From: Paracentrotus lividus
Lineage: Eukaryota; Echinodermata; Echinoidea; Camarodonta; Echinidae
Direction of reading: 5' to 3'
Assembly (NCBI GenBank): GCA_940671915.1
Contig: CALNVZ010000041.1
Location: forward strand, 352,034-416,033
DNA length: 64,000 nucleotides
Within the stretch, counting starts at the first letter, position 1; the number at the start of each line of letters is the position of its first letter. Under the pieces are notes generated by a model that had not been told where the DNA came from, made no database searches, and saw only the letters and a list, made by a program, of their open reading frames with translations. Below, piece by piece: positions 34,411 to 46,930 of the stretch. Made by a program: the position numbers and the translations under genes.

Positions 34411-37005
34411 GGCAAAAGCTATTGGACTAAAAGACAGATTGGGCCATTTTGTATTTGCTAGTAGTGTCAAAATCGCACTCATAAGAATGAAATTACCCAT
34501 TGGGGAACTCTTCCATCATAAAACAATATTTATTTGGGTGCTATTAAAATAATTTTAAAAGAGATGAAGAGATCTCACTATCATGAAACACAGTTGTTAC
34601 CGCTGAACATTGTTCGCATTATGTACGTATAGAGTCTTGTAATCAATTTCCAGAGTATAAGTGCCTATCATTAGTCTTGGGCTTCGCATTGCAGGCGTCG
34701 CCAAGAAAAGCAGTTATAACTCATTCAGTCACATTGGTGCATTAATCTTAAGTGCTTAGGTGGAATTTGACATGCCTTGCATGTATCATAATGCTTTAGA
34801 TTGATCTTCATCCTGCATGCCGCCTTCTTACCAAGTTAAAAATTGGTTGACACATTGCTCACCTTATAGTCTGCTTATTACTGGCAATGCTTTAATGAAC
34901 CAGATTGACATAATGTTGGGTCGTGAGATTTTTGCAGCTGGCTTGAAAAGAAATTAGAAAGGAGACTTAGATCTTCACTTTCTAGCAAAAGCGTGAGCTG
35001 TTGACTATAACACCGAGAGCGCTGTGCATTATTGACATGTTTTGGTACGCACATGAGACTCAAAAATGCGTCATACCCGTGTAGCTTCTTTTTTTTCGCT
35101 GACCGGAGACGAGATTTGTTAGGCTATGCAAGCCAAACGTGTTGATGGATGTTAATTGAAGATACGTTGGCAAGCAACATTTGGTTTGGGTGAGGAACGC
35201 CATCTGGTCTCATTTGATATTCAATGATTCAGCGACACACTGAATTATGTGAAAATCAGCATCATGGTACCCAGTCATAATTTTTACCCATAATAAAGCA
35301 TTCCTGTTCGTTTTAGGGCCTTAAACCGAACTTCGAGTCTTATACTATAGACGAGACGTAGTGGGATCCGAAGACTACCCAGGCTCTTCAATCAAATCAT
35401 CACTGAGCTGCGTGGTTTTAAATATGTGTCCTCATCTACGATGTGCTCTATCGTAGTATTCTGATCTCTTCGTATGAGCATTAGGTAATTTTCTCAACAG
35501 TTAAGTTTAATTGATCTAAAGTCAATTATGAAATACCCTATGATTATATCTATTATACTGAAGAATTTGTATTTTAGGTATAAGTCCCATAATTTGGTTG
35601 TCCAGTTTCGTTCATTCATCCGAAATATTCATTAATATTAGGATCATAGTATTGTTCTATGAATTTCCTAGATGCTAATTCAAATCCGTTTTTGAGCTTC
35701 TAGTACAGGGTTGATATTTCATCATAAAATGTCCTACCGAGCAGCTAGGTTGAGATGCCACCATTCACACGAATTTCTCTTTGTCCAGGTAAGTACAGTC
35801 GTATACGTTGATAGCCTTTTCGTACATTCTACAGGCAAGGAGAAGGAATGTTATCTCTTGGTGAAGGTTGTGTGGTTTGCAATTAGCCAGGTCGACTCGC
35901 TACCTTTTTCTCGCTTCATCTTTGACTCAGTCTTTCCTCTGGGCAAACAGATTTTGAACATTGTTTTCGGTTCTGTTCATCTATATCCTCATCTGACACA
36001 ATACTCACCCATTCGTTATGTTTTGGATTGGATTGACCACTGTAAGGCATATCTATTTGTCATTATTTTTCCTTGATGACATACTTTTTCTTTAGTCCTG
36101 AGTGATGATGGCCACTATCTCTATTTCATTTATCTTCTCGCAAGAATTACAGAGATTAGGTACATTGCGTGATGCAACAGTTCAGCTACCCTTACCAAGG
36201 ATGTCCTAGCTTTCTCAATCTTTCTAGACTGCATGGTCTGATGAAAATTTTACAATCTTGACCGGTAATTTGCCAGGTTCCACAGCCATCGTGTTATCTT
36301 CGTCACGTTTGTTAGAAACATTGAGACTCCCAGATTGCAGGGGGAACTTCTGCAACTCTACATTGTGTCGTAATGCCTGCGATCCGTTCTAGAAGCTTCT
36401 GCTTGTGTATATCCCCTTTTCAGCATTTCGCAATTTAGCATTGAGAGCACTATATTTCACTGCTTTGGAGAATGTATCTCAAATTCATTACATCTGAGCT
36501 GCAAAGACTCTAGAACTTTTTTGAAGTTGCTCAAGTAGCATGTGATGGATGGTTATTCGATTTACGACTGAGCAGAAGATTCTTAGGACTTTCGATAGTC
36601 CACATGTAACTATATCTATTGGATAAGTGTTTTCGCTAACGCCAGTCTTATGTCTATAGTTTCTGTCGTCTCGATTATCATTATGTAATCTAGTGACATT
36701 ATACGCGCATTCACAGCCAAGGCTAATAGCAAGCACCCGTACATGAATCGTCATGTTGAGGGTCTGTATCTGTTTCGAAAGCATGTGGCTATAAGGCGGC
36801 AGTTTTTTTTTTTTTCAATAAATTACAGATACAAGTATTGTCGATGTAAATACGGTTTCTCTGTCCACACATTATTATCTAATATATTACTAGATGGTGC
36901 GCTAATTGGGATTAGAGGTTAGCGGAGCAGTGAGACTACTTCAAACGTTGAACTGATTCAGCCTCGACCTCCTTACAACCTGCTCCCTGTATCATGCTCT
37001 CGTCA
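34411..37005. other. Low-quality stretch, probably Copia IN-RT interval
   Basis: Lies where the integrase end and the start of RT should be on the minus strand, yet no continuous domain can be followed. No host gene recognised. The texture matches the noisy copies to its left. Confidence 0.35.
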
Positions 37006-37620
37006 TTATTTCCTTCCAATAATTGAACTATCTTCTAAGTTCACAAGCTCCACCACAGTGCTGTTCAAACCAAAGTAACTCTCATTGGGTGACCCAAATC
37101 CAGCGGCAATCCATTCTGTTGCCACACTGTCAACGATCACTTTCGGTGTCTTTCTCCTAATGACCTTGCTTTTACTGAACCTCGTGAAGAGGTCTATGAA
37201 ATGCAAGAACTTGGTCAAATCCATTGCGATGACATCATTGAACTGCCTAGCCATTGGCATTGCTACTGCTGGGCGAGCAGGCGTTTTCTTGTACCTCAAG
37301 CACACATCACAGGCTTTACTTGTTTCATCAATAAGAGTCATGATGTCTTTATCCAGCTTTTCTTTCATCAGTGCATCTTTCACAATAGCCTTCAAACTTC
37401 TTGCTGAGGGATGTGCAAACTGACGATGAAGCTTGACAATCATCTTCTTTTTCTCTTCAGGTGACTTGTTCTCAATGACCATGTTCACCTTCTCCAGTGG
37501 AAGTTCACATGCCTTTAGTGGTAGGTAGTAATGACCAGAGGATGTTGTATCAAGATCAAGATCCTTCCCATTCACCTCAAGAGTATCATCTGTCAAGTTC
37601 AGCTTGAATCCAAGACGCTT
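37006..37620 (-). CDS. pol: Copia integrase (zinc-binding and N-terminal catalytic part)
   Basis: A 196-residue open frame on the minus strand. After a stretch ending ...SGHYYLPLKAC comes an HHCC zinc site, LHRQFAHPSARSLK with H-x4-H, then CDVC. The catalytic core follows with FNDVIAMDL (first Asp) and FIDLFTRFSKSKV, WIAAGFGSPN. The region expected to hold the second catalytic Asp is garbled and the frame ends at 37006. This order (protease, GAG-pre-integrase, integrase before RT) is diagnostic of Ty1/Copia. It is the best preserved part of the element. Confidence 0.92.
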   Translation of the reverse strand, partial: KRLGFKLNLTDDTLEVNGKDLDLDTTSSGHYYLPLKACELPLEKVNMVIENKSPEEKKKMIVKLHRQFAHPSARSLKAIVKDALMKEKLDKDIMTLIDETSKACDVCLRYKKTPARPAVAMPMARQFNDVIAMDLTKFLHFIDLFTRFSKSKVIRRKTPKVIVDSVATEWIAAGFGSPNESYFGLNSTVVELVNLEDSSIIGRK

Positions 37621-37960
37621 CCATGTCTGGTTTGCTCAGTAGGAGAGGAATGTCACTGTCAACAACATCTGTAACAACTACCGTCTCTTGACCAGCAATC
37701 ATGCAAGGAAAACTCCATGCGTTTCATGCCATTTTACATGCTTTTCACGCCAATTTAAACTTTGTGTCACTGGGTGTTGAGCTTGATCTTTGTCGTTCAG
37801 CAGTGTGAGAGATGCCAGATACATATCTTTCCAGCTCGTCCAGTTACAGTCTTTGTACAAGCACTGTCCAGGATAGCTGCATGGGCTGCCTCTCTGTCAT
37901 AAGGACCTGCTTGTTCATTGGAATAATCCTGTACTTTTGAATGCTTCCTCATCTGTCTTC
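37621..37960 (-). pseudogene. pol: Copia aspartic protease region
   Basis: Minus-strand frames contain ILDSACTKTVTG, a D-S-A form of the aspartic protease active site, near 37875-37840, then DVVDSDIPLLLSKPDM near 37680-37630, a typical Copia protease C-terminal motif that leads into the integrase frame. At least two frame changes separate the pieces. Confidence 0.8.
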
Positions 37961-38620
37961 AAATTATGTCCTTTCTTTGTGGCATTCTCATGTGGACAGT
38001 CTTTCCGAAAGTGCATGTTTGAAGTCACACACACATGACATCTTAGGTAGTTCCCTTCACTGTCTCTAGGGTTTCTGTAACCAGCACCTCTCTTCCTTTT
38101 GGGGCTGACCTATCTCTCTCATCTTTTGATACTGGCCGAAGTCATTTCTCTTCCTCCATTGAGTTACTTCCTCTACCCTGAGCAGCACCAAAACCTCGAT
38201 GATGAAACTCGTCTTCCACCTCGGGCACGATACCCATCTGAATACCTCTTCCACGAGCATAATATGCTTCTTCTGATTCTGGTAATACTCGATTCTGTGT
38301 GGAATGCTTCCTCTTTGACACTGGTCTTTTGAGACATAGCTTGTTCAGCCAAAGAACTTTCTAAGTGCGCTTCTTCATCTGCTCATACATATCTTCTTCG
38401 AATAATCTACTGCTGTCAGAACTATCTGTTTATCCTTCTTCTCAATGCCAGCACAGTCTAGTAGCTGCATAGCCAAGACACATCAGGGAGATCAACTTTC
38501 TCTTTCTTTAACTCTTGACTTTTCGTTCATATTCATTCATTGAAGTCTTCCATGCTTTCATTCTCTTTCTTTTGCAGGTTCTTGTATGAGCACCAGACAT
38601 CACAGACCATGCTCAGGTCA
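37961..38620 (-). pseudogene. gag: Copia Gag C-terminal part with zinc knuckle
   Basis: Continuing the Gag frame with several one-base breaks: words such as SYKNLQKKENESMEDFN, LLDCAGIEKKDKQIVLTA and an Arg/Gly-rich stretch, then a CCHC-type knuckle CHVCVTSNMHFRKDC (C-x2-C-x5-H-x4-C, one residue longer than usual) at about 38046-38000. The knuckle binds RNA in this family. Confidence 0.8.
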
Positions 38621-38622
38621 TC

Positions 38623-38892
38623 CTACTTGTACCAGTTGTCGAGGACTTTTAATATCTGCTCTACAGCATCATCTCCTTCAATCTGGATTTCTCCATTTTG
38701 CATTGCCAATCTGACTTTTTCATTTACACCTTTCTCTGTAGGCAAAACACTGTACAAAAGGAAACCCATTCTCTTCTTCTCCGCCTTGGAGAACTTTGTC
38801 CAAAGGGTGACATCAAACCTCCAGTTTTCGTATGTCGTAGTTTCCATCTTCCACACTGTTGGGGCCATCATAGCTTCTTTCTTTTCAGCCAT
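38623..38892 (-). CDS. gag: Copia Gag N-terminal part
   Basis: An 89-codon minus-strand frame starting at ATG 38892-38890, MAEKKEAMMAPTVWKMETTT, then YENWRFDVTLWTKFSKAEKK. The Y-x-x-W pattern and the following helix-rich sequence (...AVEQILKVLDNWYK) are typical of Copia Gag. It stops one base before the reading continues in another frame (...DDLSMVCDVW...), so Gag is interrupted here, by decay or by sequencing error. It is the 5'-most coding part of the element. Confidence 0.88.
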   Translation of the reverse strand: MAEKKEAMMAPTVWKMETTTYENWRFDVTLWTKFSKAEKKRMGFLLYSVLPTEKGVNEKVRLAMQNGEIQIEGDDAVEQILKVLDNWYK

Positions 38893-41880
38893 AGTTACTG
38901 TTCTCTATTCTACTTTTCTAGACGAATTCTTTCTTGAACCTCGCTAGGTACTATGAATCTTCAACAAAAACATAAAAAATATTTGAAATAACTAATTTCA
39001 TAATTAATTTATGATCATTTATTCGTTTGTAACAAACGGGTCCAGAAAAGAAATGGTGTTTTCAAATTTTGACTTTGTTCACATATAACTCTGAATTTAA
39101 AAAGTAGATCTAAACTTGCATAATCTTATCCTCTTAAACATGTAATAAACATTGTAAGGACATTTTAACGTTAATATAACTTCGAGTTTTCTGGCAAGGT
39201 CACGTTAAAAAAAAAATGTTAGGTAACACACGGGACAAGTAACACACGGGCCAATTATTCCCTGTAATATTTTTCATTAAACAATTGACGTAGTCGAGGC
39301 GTAGCAACATCTTTTATTAAAAATCACTCTGATAAAACAAAAGAAACAAAATACAAAACACACAGAATGTAAAAAACACTTATTTTATTTCAATTCTAAA
39401 GTTGGGAGGGTTAATAATAAAATAAATATATAATAATATAATAATAATAATAATAAATGTATGATTTTACATCAGCTCAGTAACTTTTGTGAGACTATTT
39501 CTGAGACCTGATTATCCTAAGTCTAAAAATATGGAAAGCTATGTGCTTGGTTCGTGATATTTTCACCAGAGTTAGCCAAGGAAATAGAAAAACAGAAAAA
39601 AATATTTTCCGGTTGTACTCTTATGACAAACCTCTTTTTTGAATGGTTGAAAATAGCATTTTTCATGCATTTTATTATTTTTCATGAATATTAATGAGCC
39701 TTGTGACGTCATATGACTTTGAAATGATTTTTTACCTCATTTGCATTAGGTTCATTTCATACCCTTTATGGTGATATATGACTTATTATGTTTAACTTTA
39801 CAAACCCACTGACACACTTGACACAAAAATGGTAAAAAAAGTCGGAAAATCACCACCTTGGGAACAAATATTAGTGGAGCAATAATACAGTCCAATTTAA
39901 AATGGACTTTACATACTGATGGTATACTCAAGTGGTGCAACTGAACACTAGAAATAAAATCAGACATACTCCCCGCAAATAATTGTGAGGTTTGATTACA
40001 TTAAGAAATTATTTTATATTCCATAAATTATGGACAAAAAATAAAAAATAAGAATCCAGTCTCATAGGCTACGATTCAGATACGTACGCTTGTGCACTAG
40101 AGTGCAAATTTATATAGAATAGCGTGAACGTTTAACAGGCCGGGTAGGGGACCCCCCTTTTTTTTTGGACAATTCAACACTTATTCAGAGTAAAACCTGG
40201 GGACAAAGGATATCAAAACCTTTACAACATGCAGGAACAGAGCAAAAGACCCAGGCAATGGAGGAGTGGGAGAGAGAGAAAAAGAGAGATTGCGATTATG
40301 ATCACATGATGGTTCATGGCATCGTGCCAAAAGTCGTTTTGAAGGGCAACAGCAAGAGTTCCCAATTAAGTGCGGTACACATGCCTATATATAATTAAAC
40401 TGCATCGTACCAAGGAGCTTAATCGTACTTACTAAGAGCATGCATCAGGTTGTATCAGTATACCAGAACTCCTGTACTCGAAAGTTGCTTGATAATCTCA
40501 CCAAAGGTAAAATTAACGTTTACTTCTAAAGGGATTTTAAAACAATTTTTGTTTGTAAGCCCTGTATTTTTAGTGGAGGCGTTCAATACGGTAATGTAGT
40601 CTACGTAAATAGACGTTTGAGTCATACGCAAAGGCGTTTGTTTACGTATTCTGCAATGGCGCCCAATTAGTTTACAATTTTTGTATCCGCGAAAAATGTA
40701 GTTCCATCAGTAATGGCAATTTACCTTCTGAACGTATAAGTTACATACAAATGCAATTTCAACATAACATAGGAAGTAACCACTGAACTGATAAATCAAA
40801 TCATCACTCGATTGGAAGGATAACATGTTTGACAATTTAACATGAACTAGGATGACACGAATCATCCGCAATGTATCCGCTCTAGTCTGTGCAGCAAAAC
40901 ATCTACCTTAATAGCACAATTTATAATAAGTGTTTTGTTATCAAACATCATTAATCATGACCATGTGCAAGTACTACACATATTACATCAATGTGGGATG
41001 TGAAAGCTTAAATTAAATAACACAATGAGTATTCTAATGGGGATCGTCAAGAAAAGCGATTTATTAAAACGTTATTTGGTATAGAAACCAAGACTAATGC
41101 AACTTAAAGCTACAGTCGACCTTTGAGTAGAAAATGGCTTAATCATATATGTTTGTTTTTTTTTTCGTGTGTTTTTTTTAAATAATTGTTTTGTTTTATT
41201 ACATGGGTAAGCAATAGCAGGAAAATATTTTCTCGTCTTGTTGAGCTTTTGTTTATGTGATTAATTCAATCAAAAACAATCAAAGTGTACAGGTAAAAAC
41301 ATATTGTATCAATAATTACAAAAAATGTTTATAACGACAAAAATAATAATAATAATATTGATCATACTAATAATGGGGATAATAAGGAAAAAAGGAGGAA
41401 CTTAAATTACAAGAGGGTTATTATATAGAAATGTTTACAGTGAACATAATAGAGTACCAAGCACAAAACAGGAACAAGTCTGTATGCTTGGTCCGCGCAC
41501 GCATTTCTTAATTATGAACCAATATGAACTAAATTGATGAATTAACACTTAGAGGACCAGTGTAGTTGAATAAATACCTAAAGCTCAGGTATAGGACTAT
41601 GAATTTTTACCTGTTAAACATTAAAGCTATATCATAATTCAAATGATAAGGGAAATCTAACTATCCATGTTCATGTGCAAAATATTTAATTCAATTTTTT
41701 TATTGCTCTAAATAAAAATACAATATGAGAGAAGGTTTCAAGAAAATTCATCAAGGAATAACGAAGTTATGAATGTTCAAAATTTTGATTTTGTTACATC
41801 ATTCGCGAGCTGCTCGCCCATGTGTTGTGTACGTACATTTCAAGGTTCAGGAATGCAACTATGAGAGGCAAGTATATAAA
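38893..41880. other. Gene-free stretch downstream of the Copia 5' end
   Basis: Expected to hold the Copia leader and 5' LTR, but no terminal repeat matching 29960-30145 was recognised. AACACACGGG is repeated at 39228 and 39244. Short ATA/AAT repeats occur at 39420-39460 and 41339-41360. A 77-codon plus-strand frame at 40165-40398 has no recognised motif. Confidence 0.45.
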
Positions 41881-41990
41881 CATAGACAAATAATTTTATT
41901 CATTTGTCTCCAACGGTAACCATGTTGGTATAAGCACACGCAACTGCTGTGTGATAAATTTGAAACCAGACAGCTATGAAAAATCATATG

Positions 41991-42062
41991 TGCCTGGGTG
42001 GGATTCGAACCCACGACTGTGGATTGCTAGACCACGTCATACCGCTAGACCACCGGAGTGCC
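41991..42062 (-). tRNA. tRNA-like sequence, copy 1 (pseudogene, two or more bases short)
   Basis: Minus strand has Box A TGGTCTAGCGG and Box B GGTTCGAATCC. Lacks bases in the anticodon-arm region compared with copies 2 and 3, so it folds poorly. Confidence 0.4.
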
Positions 42063-42252
42063 GCTTGGCGTGAAGGTTCAACTCATCCCATATACATGAA
42101 TATCAAACGTAAAGGAGTTTACGCCGTTGGGATATTAAATAGACAAAATAATTTTATTCATTTGTCTCCAACGGTAACCATGTTGGTATAAGCACACGCA
42201 ACTGCTGTTGTGATAAATTTGAAACCAGACAGCTATGAAGAAAAATCATATG

Positions 42253-42328
42253 TGCCCGGGCGGGATTCGAACCCACGACCTGTGGATTGCTAGACCACTG
42301 TCATTACCGCTAGACCACCGGAGTGCCC
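42253..42328 (-). tRNA. tRNA-like sequence, copy 2 (anticodon position AGC)
   Basis: Folds to tRNA geometry: D stem GTC/GAC, anticodon stem GTGGT/TCCAC with one mismatch around loop CTAGCAA (AGC at 34-36, Ala), 5-nt variable loop, T stem GTGGG with loop TTCGAAT. Box A and Box B are intact and a short T run lies downstream. The acceptor stem pairs at only about five of seven positions, so a tRNA-derived SINE head is likelier than a functional tRNA. Confidence 0.45.
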
Positions 42329-42512
42329 TTGGCGGTGAAGGTTCAAACTATCCATATACATGAATATCAAACGTAAAGGAGTTTAGCCGTTGGGATATTA
42401 AATAGACAAATAATTTTTTCATTTGTCTCCAAAGCGTAACCATGTTGGTATAAGCACACGCAACTTGCTGGTGATAAATTTGAAACCAGACACTATGAAA
42501 AAAATCATATGC

Positions 42513-42588
42513 TGCCCGGGCGGGATTCGAACCCACGACTCTGGATTGCTAGACCACTGTCATTACCGCTAGAACCACCGGAGTGCCC
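42513..42588 (-). tRNA. tRNA-like sequence, copy 3
   Basis: As copy 2, with an extra A in the D arm (AGAACCACC on the plus strand) and one change beside the anticodon arm. Confidence 0.4.
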
Positions 42589-42683
42589 TTGGCGGTGAAG
42601 GTTCAAAACTATCCCATATTACATGAATATCAAACGTAAAGGAGTTTACGCCGTTGGTGATACGTTTGAACCTTCACCGCCAA

Positions 42684-42760
42684 GGGCACTCCGGTGGTCT
42701 AGCGGTAATGACAGTGGTCTAGACAATCCACAGGTCGTGGGTTCGAATCCCGCCCGGGCA
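42684..42760 (+). tRNA. tRNA-like sequence, inverted copy 4
   Basis: Same sequence on the plus strand, with Box A TGGTCTAGCGG, Box B GGTTCGAATCC, and an inserted A in the anticodon loop (TCTAGACAAT). TTTTTT follows 14 bases downstream, a plausible Pol III terminator. Confidence 0.4.
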
Positions 42761-42910
42761 GCATATGATTTTTTTCATAGCTAGCTTCTGGTTCAAATTT
42801 ATCACACATCAGTTGCGTGTGGGCTTATACCAACATGGTTACCGTTGGAGACAAATGAATAAAATTATTTGTCTATTTAATATCCCAACGGCGTAAACTC
42901 CTTTACGTTT

Positions 42911-44169
42911 TATATAAACATGGTTTGAATAATATATCGATAGCATAAATAAAATAATTCATTTTTTACAGAAAAAAAAGACAACTTATGAAACTTACAT
43001 TACGTAATACGTAGAAGAGCAGCTCACAGATGATGTCACAGAATCAAAACTTCAAACAGTAATATTTTTATTTTGGGGGTCGATTTCTTTTTTATTTAAC
43101 CGTCACTCATATTTTTTTCTTTTATTTTTCTGGTTTTCTTTAACAAATTTAATTCAAAGGTGAAATAACGCCTTTAAATTGGTTAGAATAAAGAGCCGTA
43201 GTCTTCGTTAATCGTTTCATGTACAATGTGAATTTATTCAATGAATATAAAAACAAGCACATACAAGCAAAATATACATGACATATGAGATTCCACATTG
43301 ATTCACAATCTCGTACCTCACGTGAATACGTTATTTTCTAAAACGCCCTCCTAATTCCTCTGCCTATCTGCAAAGCAAAAACGAACATATATATCAATAT
43401 CTTTATAAAACACGAAAGTTGTTTGAAGTCTATCAGGGAAAATGTTGATGAAATCCGTCCCTGCTTCCTGAAGGCCGCAGAGGTAAGTCCAAACACGGAG
43501 GCTCTTTTATCTCCATGGTCGAAATAAAACTTCATTCTTTCGCAAATTAAATCGCAATCGAGAAAAGGTGATCAGAGTTCAATTCAGAGGTATCAATCAA
43601 ATCAGCTATGTTTCCTTTACAAATCACAATCATCCATTTATTTTATGTACACACGAGATCGCGACTGATCGAGGTCACAGGTTCACGTGCATTATGCAAA
43701 AAAGTAGCTATATACGTGTTGTATTAGGCCTATAAGCAATGCTCAACGGAGTTGACATTTTGCTCTATTTATCGTAAACTCATTTAACATGTTCAATGAC
43801 CATGATAATAATTGGCATTGAGCAAAGTTAACTAAATAACTATAGTCCGCGGACCGCCCTAACATATGCCCAAGCCAGGTGAATCCAGTGTTGCAATTTA
43901 TGTGACATGAACAATTATAACATTCAAAACTTAAAATCATTATAAAAAAAATTAAAATTTAAAAAAAAAAAAATAAATAAAAAAAATACAATACACTCCC
44001 TCAAAGGTGAGATTGTTATAGAACTTGAATGTAATATTTGAAATGTTACCAATTCAAAAAAGCTGGTGGCTTTCATGAAGCCATCATGAACTGTGTATAT
44101 GACCCTTCAATAAATTGATGTTTACATTGTACCAATAGGTTCAATTTAATGATTAAAAATGTAGAAAAA
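42911..44169. other. Gene-free stretch
   Basis: AT-rich. A possible plus-strand donor (GCAGAG|GTAAGT at 43476-43487) follows a short frame, too weak to call. An A-rich run lies near 43950-43990. Confidence 0.4.
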
Positions 44170-44345
44170 TTACTGATCCCATGGCCGACCCACCCCATTT
44201 AAATTTTTACACTGTATTTTAATTCAGATGGAATGAGTCAGCCATAAGATCACCAAAACATAACTATGATGGCTGTGTGCATAATGATATTTTTTGGACG
44301 AGTCAAGGTATTTGGTCATTTAAAACAACATTTATAAAATATAGA
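44170..44345. repeat. Dispersed direct repeat, first copy
   Basis: Shares CCCATGGCCGACCCACC, GATCACCAAAACATAACTAT, and GGTCATT with 45520-45700. Copies are about 1350 bp apart and differ by substitutions. Function unknown. Confidence 0.6.
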
Positions 44346-45519
44346 TATAGCCATGTGTCACAAGTTGGGGTATTGTAAAAGGGTGGAGGCGTTACGGGAG
44401 GGAAAATTATCACAGTCATAAGCTGTGCAGTAATTCATATTGTAGATAATTTATCAGGCTACATGTCTGTGAAGTTTCAGCTTCGTTATGCTCATAGTTT
44501 TAATACAAAGATATTTTTAGTGGAGTAGGGTAAGGGGTGGAGGATCCTACGGTGGAGGCACGTGTTAAAGCATAGGGAATTCCCATTTTTGTTACTTTCT
44601 TATTGTTTGCTGCGTTATCTTTGCAGCCAATTGGTCTTATGGGTTGAGTGATATATCATTCTCTTGTGAATTTATGTGGTTCTAGATAAATGTGAAGAAG
44701 ATTTTTCAAAAGTAATTTAATCAATTAATTAATAAATTAAAACAAACTTAATGCATACATCCTCATAGACAATGCATTGCAGGCATAAACAATTGTCATA
44801 TGCAATTTTATTACAATAATTGTCATTTTTCGCCATTTTCTTTGCATACATGTAAAAACACAAGTAAGTGGAAACATATTTCTCGCAATAAACTTTGTTT
44901 GAGTTGTAATCGAAGTGTAAAAGACAGGATTTCTGCCCTTTTTGCACTTTTTTTTTCTTCTTTTTTTGACACTCTGTAGCGCGGTTAGAAAAAATTATTT
45001 TGTATTACAAGTTTATATTTTTTAGACGCATATCGTCTTATTTACACAATCCACGATGATTCATTTCATTTGGTGAGAAGATTAAGGAATTATTCGCCGG
45101 TAAAATTGTGAAGTTTTTCAAACCATTTTTTCCTGTAACACTCTGTATAGCTTTTATGACATACCTTATACAGGCACAAACATATGTTAATCATCCTCCT
45201 TTCAATCTCTGCTTTCAATATATATATATATATATATATATACTTTTCTACATGTCTGACTTACTACTAAGAAACTAGAGATGTTTGATTGTGACAATGT
45301 ACATTTCTACAATTTGCTGGACATGTAACACATTTTCCACCCAACTCATGACAATGTGGCCATATACGAGCAAATTGCAATCAGATACCCCCAAAGTGAC
45401 AGTAATAATGTGAAGTTGGATTGAAGAATGTGGGCATTCAACTAGTGAAATAAACCATTGAGACCAACATCCAGAAGACACTCCTCACCATATAAGATAA
45501 GATTGTTATTCAAACAAAA
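44346..45519. other. Gene-free stretch with TA microsatellite
   Basis: A (TA)n run at 45216-45241; otherwise AT-rich without recognised features. Repeated AACACTCTGTA words occur at 44968 and 45137. Confidence 0.4.
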
Positions 45520-45700
45520 TGAATGATTCCATGGCTGACCCATCTAATCCAAACCTTCACAATGTACCAACATCAGAATGAATGAATGAATGAAACCAAT
45601 CAGCCATAGAATCACCAAAACATAATTATGAAGGCTGTGTATGTAAAGTAGTATTACTTGATCAGTGCTATCTGGTCATTGAAAACATTTATAAAGATAT
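45520..45700. repeat. Dispersed direct repeat, second copy
   Basis: Counterpart of 44170-44345, interrupted by a GAAT tetranucleotide run at about 45575-45592. Confidence 0.6.
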
Positions 45701-46639
45701 CTAGCTAAACTTGATGCACAAGATCAAATACCGATAAAATACATTTATATCCCTCTAATATGATACATGTAGATACAAGTGTCAAACTGAATCATTACCT
45801 AAGGTACATCAACAAGACGACAAAAGGCGTTCATTACCCCCTAGGTGGGATCAAAGGTTTGTTTCAAAACGCCATGCCATCATTAAAAAAAAAGACAAGG
45901 ATTATTAACCCCAACAACACCGATTGAGGCAAAATAAAAATAAAATAACAGCCACTATGATCCAAACGTAGAATTGCAGAGCAGTGAATGTTATCATGCA
46001 TATTACAACCTTAGCCTCATAACATTGTAACGCAGCTTTAAACTATGCTTGAATTATGCATATACAATTGAATGCTTCTTCCGGTGATAAGGAACTACTT
46101 TATTGCTGACTGTACGTGGACGATATTTTGGACTACATTTCGCTTAAAGTTTCAATTCACTCTTCTGCCTACAGGTAAGCCAGGAATATGGGATATTTTT
46201 GCTTCAATCTCTAATATATATTTTTTGTTTTATTTTTATATACAATCTAACATACTGCAAGTATACAAATTTGTGTGTGTGAATACGCAGTTTGTGACGA
46301 TCATTATTGTAGCGGAGGGAATGTCAGAATGACATAAAGCAAAATATGCCTACATGCTAAAACGTGTGCTAATGTTGTCGTTTAAATTGAATTGCATTGA
46401 ATTGAATTAAATTTATTAGACTTCGCCAGTAAAATGTACGTGGTATTTTGTCAACATTTTGAACATAATCAGAGTAAGAAAAAATAATTATAATAATTCA
46501 TGGATGTAGTATCTATATACAAATATACTTGTAATTTAATTGTTGTGCTATTTATTAATTTTATTTAATTATTAATAATAATTAAATACTTGTAATGCAA
46601 TTTAATTGAAATTCGATGATTTTTTTTTTTTTTTTTTTT
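45701..46639. other. Gene-free stretch
   Basis: A frame at 46072-46170 ends at a GTAAGC donor, but no partner exon was found. AT-rich repeats and a poly-T run (46621-46640) close the stretch. Confidence 0.35.
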
Positions 46640-46930
46640 TATCTTGTTACGGTAGCTTTTTGATAGTTACATGTATAATTGAAGAGTCTAGTGGAAGAAG
46701 TACTTAAGTCACATTTTTTCAAAAATGAGTTTATTTGATAATATCTATGTATACACCATCAGAAAACTGGTGCAAGAGTCAGTTTTGAAAAAATCAAATC
46801 CTAAGTGCCCCAAACAGAAAACCCCCATTTTCAAAACATGATGATTTTTAGTGAAAGAAGTACCTAAGTCCATAGTTTTAGTGCAAGAAGTACCTAAGTC
46901 CACCCAAGCTTGGGTCAAATATTTTGTTAA
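46640..46930. repeat. Repeat with TTTTAGTGGAAGAAGTACCTA units, copy 1
   Basis: The word AGTG(G/C)AAGAAGTACCTAAGTC recurs at 46687, 46850 and 46879, together with CCCCAAACAG and CCCCATTTTCA. A related block in the same orientation is at 56390-56560. Confidence 0.7.

Larger units (their letters stand above)
41884..42910. repeat. tRNA-derived SINE-like units: three direct copies and one inverted
   Basis: A ~260-bp unit occurs at about 41884-42140, 42140-42403 and 42403-42657 with the tRNA-like part on the minus strand, and once inverted at 42657-42910. Each includes CCAACGGTAACCATGTTGGT, AAATTTGAAACCAGACA, the tRNA-like block, and AACGTAAAGGAGTTTA. A 26-bp palindrome around AGACAAATAATTTTATTC marks unit borders. 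Copies differ mostly by single-base indels. Confidence 0.85.

Noticed and set aside
35711-36076. 121-codon plus-strand frame
   Set aside because: In the low-quality Copia stretch, no motif, and not supported by neighbouring features.
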